Shown here: positions 60,833 through 64,000 of the stretch, piece by piece
Position numbering within the stretch: position 1 is the stretch's first letter
Layout of the letters: the number at the start of each line of letters is the position of its first letter
NCBI RefSeq assembly: GCF_041242975.1
Contig: NZ_CP162488.1
Coordinates: 672,001-736,000, forward strand
From: Xanthomonas sp. DAR 35659
GTDB lineage: Bacteria; Pseudomonadota; Gammaproteobacteria; Xanthomonadales; Xanthomonadaceae
Reading direction: 5' to 3'
Length of the DNA: 64,000 nt
Program-made: the position numbers and the translations under genes
The notes under the pieces: model-generated
The model's input: the letters and a program-made list of their open reading frames with translations, nothing else
Databases searched by the model: none
What the model was told of the DNA's origin: nothing

Positions 60833-63022
60833 TCAGTAGAGGTCCTGCGGATCCACGTCCAGCGACCAGCGTACCCGGCGCGCCTGCGGCAATGCGTAGA
60901 TCGCCGGCATCGCCGCATCCAGCAGCGCATGCAGCGCGCGCCGGGTGTTGGCCGATAGCAGCAACTGGGTGCGCTGGAAGCCCGCCCGGCGCGGCATCGG
61001 GGCCGGCATCGGCCCGAAGCGCTGCACGGCGTCGTCGTCCGGCAGCAGCGCGCGCGCCGCGGCCAGGAAGGCGTTGGCGTGCTCGACCTGCTTGGCCTCG
61101 GCGCGCAGCAGCGCCAGGTGCGCGAACGGCGGGAAGCCGGCGGCCTCGCGCTGCGCCAGTTCGGCCTCGGCGAAGGCGTGGTAGCCGCCGTGTACCAAGG
61201 TCTCCAGCAGCGCATGCCCGGGATGGTGGGTCTGCAGCCACACCTCGCCGGGACGCGCGGCGCGTCCGGCGCGTCCGGCGACCTGGATCAACTGCTGCGC
61301 CAGTTTCTCGCTGGCGCGGAAATCGGCCGAGAACAGGCCTTCGTCGATGCCGACCACCACTACCCGGCTCAGCTGCGGCAGGTCGTGGCCCTTGGCCAGG
61401 ATCTGGGTGCCGACCAGGATGCCGGGCGCGCTGCCGAGCGTGGCCAGTTGCGTCTCCAGCGCGTCGCGGCGCTGGGTGGTGCCGCGGTCGATGCGCACCA
61501 CCGGCACGTCGGGGAAGGCCTGCAGCAGGCGTTCCTCCAGGCGTTCGGTGCCGATGCCCTGCGGCTGCAGCGCCAGGCTGCCGCAATCCGGGCAGGCCAG
61601 CGGCGCCGGCTGGCGCGCGCCGCAGTGATGGCATTGCAGGCGCCGGCCGCCGGCGTGCACGGTCATCGGCGTGGCGTGCAGCGGCGTGCTGCAGCGCTGG
61701 CACGGCGCGGTCCAGCCGCAGTCGTGGCACAGCAGCACCGGCGCGTAGCCGCGGCGGTTCTTGAACACCAGCACCTGGCCGCCCTCGGCCAGCGCGCTGC
61801 CGATCCCGGCCAGCACCTCCGGCGACAGGCCGTCCTGCAGCGGCCGCTTGCGCACGTCGAGCACGCGCACCGTCGGCGGCCGCGCCTCGCCGGCGCGGCG
61901 GGTCAGGCGCAGGTGCGCGTAGCGGCCCGACGCGGCGTTGTGCAGGCTCTCCAGCGATGGCGTGGCGCTGCCCAGCAGCACCGGCACATCCAGCGCCTTG
62001 CCGCGCACCAGGGCGAAGTCGCGGGCCTGGTAGCGGATGCCGTCCTGCTGCTTGTAGCTGCCGTCGTGTTCCTCGTCGACCACGATCAGCCCGGCCTGCG
62101 GCAGCGGCACGAACACCGCCGAGCGGGTGCCGACCACGACCCGCGCCTCGCCGCGCCAGGCGGCGGTCCAGACCCGCGCGCGCTCGTTGTCGGTGAGGCC
62201 GGAATGCAGCGCGTGCACCGGCACGCCCAGGCGCGCGCGGAACCGCGCCAGGGTCTGCGGGGTCAGGCCGATCTCCGGCACCAGCACCAGCGCCTGGCCG
62301 CCGCGCGCCAGGCAGGCGGCGATGGCCTGCAGGTAGACCTCGGTCTTGCCGCTGCCGGTGACGCCGTCGAGCAGGAACGGGGCGAAGCCCGGCGCGGCGA
62401 CGATGGCGTCGATCGCGGCCTGCTGCTCGTCGTTCGGGGTGGGGCCGGGCTGCGGCCGCGGCGCCGCGGCACTGGCCGGCACCGCGATGCGTTCGGCGAA
62501 GCCGCGCTTGGCCAGGCTGCGCGCGGCGCTGCGCCAGTCGTCCATCGCCTGGTCCAGCCGGTCCTCGTCCAGCGGCCCGGCGCGCAGCAACTCGGCGAAG
62601 CGGTGCGGGCGGGTGCCGGCACGGGCGCGGTGGCTGGCGCCGGCTTCGGTCAGGCGCCAGGCCCAGGCGTGGGTGTCCGGCAAGGCCTCGCCGCGGCGCA
62701 GGGTCACCGGCAGCGCGGTCGCCAGCACCTCGCCCAGCGGCGCGTGGCTGTAGCGCGCCAGCCAGTGCAGGGAGTCGGCCAGTTCGCCGTGCAGCAGCGG
62801 CACCGGGTCGAGCCAGGCCAGCGCCGCGCGCAGGCCGTCGCCGTCCTCGACCTGGCCCAGGGCGGCGACCACCCCGCTCAACTCGCGGTTGCCGAAGGGC
62901 ACCTTCAGGCGGCGGCCGAGATCGTCCGCCGCGGCGGCGCTGCCGGGCGGCGGCAGGTAGTCGAACAACTGCGGCAACGGCAGCGGCAGGGCGACGCGAA
63001 GGGTGGCGAGGGGGGGCGGCAT
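60833..63022 (-). CDS. priA: Primosomal replication helicase PriA
   Basis: 729 residues, the normal PriA length, from the ATG at 63022. It restarts stalled replication forks. N-terminal DNA-binding domain (LRVALPLPLPQLFDY), Walker A DGVTGSGKTEVYL, DEEH motif VVDEEHDGSYKQQ, ARDFALVRG, zinc sites formed by CHDCGW, CQRC, CHHCGA and CPDCG, and helicase motifs VGTQILAKGHDLP and QVAGRAGRAARPG. All eight zinc cysteines are visible. Confidence 0.97.
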   Translation of the reverse strand: MPPPLATLRVALPLPLPQLFDYLPPPGSAAAADDLGRRLKVPFGNRELSGVVAALGQVEDGDGLRAALAWLDPVPLLHGELADSLHWLARYSHAPLGEVLATALPVTLRRGEALPDTHAWAWRLTEAGASHRARAGTRPHRFAELLRAGPLDEDRLDQAMDDWRSAARSLAKRGFAERIAVPASAAAPRPQPGPTPNDEQQAAIDAIVAAPGFAPFLLDGVTGSGKTEVYLQAIAACLARGGQALVLVPEIGLTPQTLARFRARLGVPVHALHSGLTDNERARVWTAAWRGEARVVVGTRSAVFVPLPQAGLIVVDEEHDGSYKQQDGIRYQARDFALVRGKALDVPVLLGSATPSLESLHNAASGRYAHLRLTRRAGEARPPTVRVLDVRKRPLQDGLSPEVLAGIGSALAEGGQVLVFKNRRGYAPVLLCHDCGWTAPCQRCSTPLHATPMTVHAGGRRLQCHHCGARQPAPLACPDCGSLALQPQGIGTERLEERLLQAFPDVPVVRIDRGTTQRRDALETQLATLGSAPGILVGTQILAKGHDLPQLSRVVVVGIDEGLFSADFRASEKLAQQLIQVAGRAGRAARPGEVWLQTHHPGHALLETLVHGGYHAFAEAELAQREAAGFPPFAHLALLRAEAKQVEHANAFLAAARALLPDDDAVQRFGPMPAPMPRRAGFQRTQLLLSANTRRALHALLDAAMPAIYALPQARRVRWSLDVDPQDLY

Positions 63023-63485
63023 CGGCCGTAGTCTAGCGGCCGGGCGCGGGTGCCTCGCGCTCGCCGTGCGCGGTGGCGGGACTGAGCCAGTTGCGGGCGA
63101 TTGCTCCCGCCAAAGTGATAAACAAGTCGTAAATCGTTGCCGCGCCTGGGGAATCGAGTTTATCCACACGCGCTGTGGATAAAGCTGTGTACGACGCCCA
63201 TGCTCCACGCCGTGAAGACGGATTCACAAGCCTCTGCCACAAGTTGGACAAAAAAGCGCCAATCGAATATATGTCTTGAATAACAACAACTTGGCCGTGA
63301 AACATGGCTGCAACATGATTTCGCGAGGGGCTTGACAGGGGCGCCCCCAGCCGCTTCGGCGTGCTGTGCACAACCCGCCCCGGCGATGGGCCCGGCTGGC
63401 GCCTGAAGCGGCTGATCGGCAGGCGTTTGTCAAGCGCGCGGCGCGGCGGCGGCCTCGCTATCATCGCGCCGATGATGGAGTTCCG
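63023..63485. other. Gene-free, relatively AT-rich intergenic region beside priA
   Basis: 463 bp between divergent genes. The central part (about 63100-63330) is clearly lower in GC than its surroundings and contains DnaA-box-like motifs; no ORF with a ribosome site or domain was seen. Confidence 0.6.
63159..63183. promoter_or_regulatory. Two consensus DnaA boxes in inverted orientation
   Basis: TTATCCACA at 63160-63168 and its reverse complement TGTGGATAA at 63174-63182 form a perfect inverted repeat (ten bases each arm with the flanking T/A) around CGCGC. Both match the strongest E. coli DnaA box. A weaker TGTGCACAA lies at 63365-63373. The position beside priA suggests a DnaA-controlled promoter or an accessory DnaA-titration site. 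Confidence 0.65.
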
Positions 63486-64000
63486 ATGACCGCCGCGCCC
63501 CCCTCCGATGGCGCGGTCGCCGCGCCCGCCCTGGCCGCCTTCCTGCGTGGCGTCGAACGCCGTGCCGCGGTGCTGGCCGACCTGCAGAGCGGCAGCGCCG
63601 CGCGCGGGATGCCGGCGCTGGCCGCGGCCATGCGCGCCTTCCGCAGCCACGCCGCGGCCCTGCCGATGTCCGACTGGCCATTGCGCTTCTGGAAGCTGTT
63701 CGCCGCGGTGCCGACGCTGCGCCAGGCCGCCCCCGCCGCCGGCAGCGCGTGGCCGGCGCCGCTGGCGCACCTGGGCCAACTGACGGCGGCGGACCGTCTG
63801 GCGCTGCTGCTGCGGATCGTGGCCGGGCTGGACGAGCCGACCGCGGCGCAGGTCCTGGACCAGTCCACCGAGGCGTACCAGCAGGCCTTGGCGCGGGCCT
63901 GCCCGCGCGATGCCGACGGTCGTCCGGACGCGGCCGGCTGGCGCGCGCTCGCCGATGCCGCCCAGCAGCACCTGCGTGCGTTGCCGCCGGCGCGGCTGGA
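63486..64000 (+). CDS. Unrecognised protein, 3' truncated by window end
   Basis: At least 171 codons, open at position 64000. ATGGAG and GGAGTT lie just upstream of the ATG. It begins MTAAPPSDGAVAAPALAAFL and is Ala-rich and helical. The segment TAADRLALLLRIVAGLDEP resembles the sigma region 4 pattern seen after helix-turn-helix starts in ECF-type proteins, but that is weak. Role not assigned. Confidence 0.6.
   Translation, partial: MTAAPPSDGAVAAPALAAFLRGVERRAAVLADLQSGSAARGMPALAAAMRAFRSHAAALPMSDWPLRFWKLFAAVPTLRQAAPAAGSAWPAPLAHLGQLTAADRLALLLRIVAGLDEPTAAQVLDQSTEAYQQALARACPRDADGRPDAAGWRALADAAQQHLRALPPARL

Overview
The window looks like a chromosomal segment of a Xanthomonas-type gammaproteobacterium (Lysobacteraceae/Xanthomonadaceae). 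The evidence is the very high GC content, two proteins ending in the glutamine-rich XVIPCD secretion signal of Xanthomonas type IV effectors, a very long N-terminal extension on Rho, monomeric isocitrate dehydrogenase next to aceK, and dispersed REP-like repeats. No tRNA, rRNA or conserved plasmid/phage backbone was seen. Species was not determined.

Layout. 1-5300: an interbacterial-killing island with two predicted T4SS effectors (a transglycosylase/NlpC-like/PG-binding protein and a lysozyme-like/PG-binding protein) flanking an LprI-type lipoprotein that is the best immunity candidate. 5860-12200: small secreted and metabolic genes (VanX-like dipeptidase, CPXCG protein, two EF-hand proteins, HAD hydrolase, HglS-type 2-oxoadipate dioxygenase). 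12650-20550: an mdtABC-like RND efflux operon on the minus strand. 20840-24140: M20 amidohydrolase, queF, a LysM protein and a lipoprotein.

24327-38342: a complete type I-C CRISPR-Cas locus on the minus strand, in the order cas3, regulatory RNA region, cas5c, cas8c (with an internal cas11c start), cas7c, cas4, cas1, cas2, leader, and an array of 74 repeats by my count. An 867-bp IS5-family element sits inside one spacer. The most interesting stretch is the 480-bp gap between cas3 and cas5c. It holds a degenerate CRISPR repeat followed by a spacer-like sequence. That sequence matches 20 of 22 positions of a site just downstream of cas3, and the only two mismatches fall at positions 6 and 18, which do not base-pair in type I complexes. 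Between guide and target lies an 11-codon mini-ORF with a strong Shine-Dalgarno, tandem AGA codons and a hairpin right after its stop. Together these resemble a CreTA RNA toxin-antitoxin (or a CreR-type autorepressor) that would make the Cas operon addictive or self-regulated.

38500-59250: mostly housekeeping. A SWIM-domain protein, icd-aceK, a TonB-like protein, a COG4705 membrane protein, rho, trxA and rhlB (divergent), ftsE-ftsX-response regulator-ung, rpoH, a TRIC-type channel, ndh and a VanW/glycosyltransferase-like fusion. 59265-60781: a REP-type tandem repeat interrupted by an IS110-family element. Its bridge RNA can be read directly: both target guides match the insertion site and both donor guides match the element ends. 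60833-64000: priA, an intergenic region with two consensus DnaA boxes in inverted orientation, and the start of an unrecognised gene that runs off the window.
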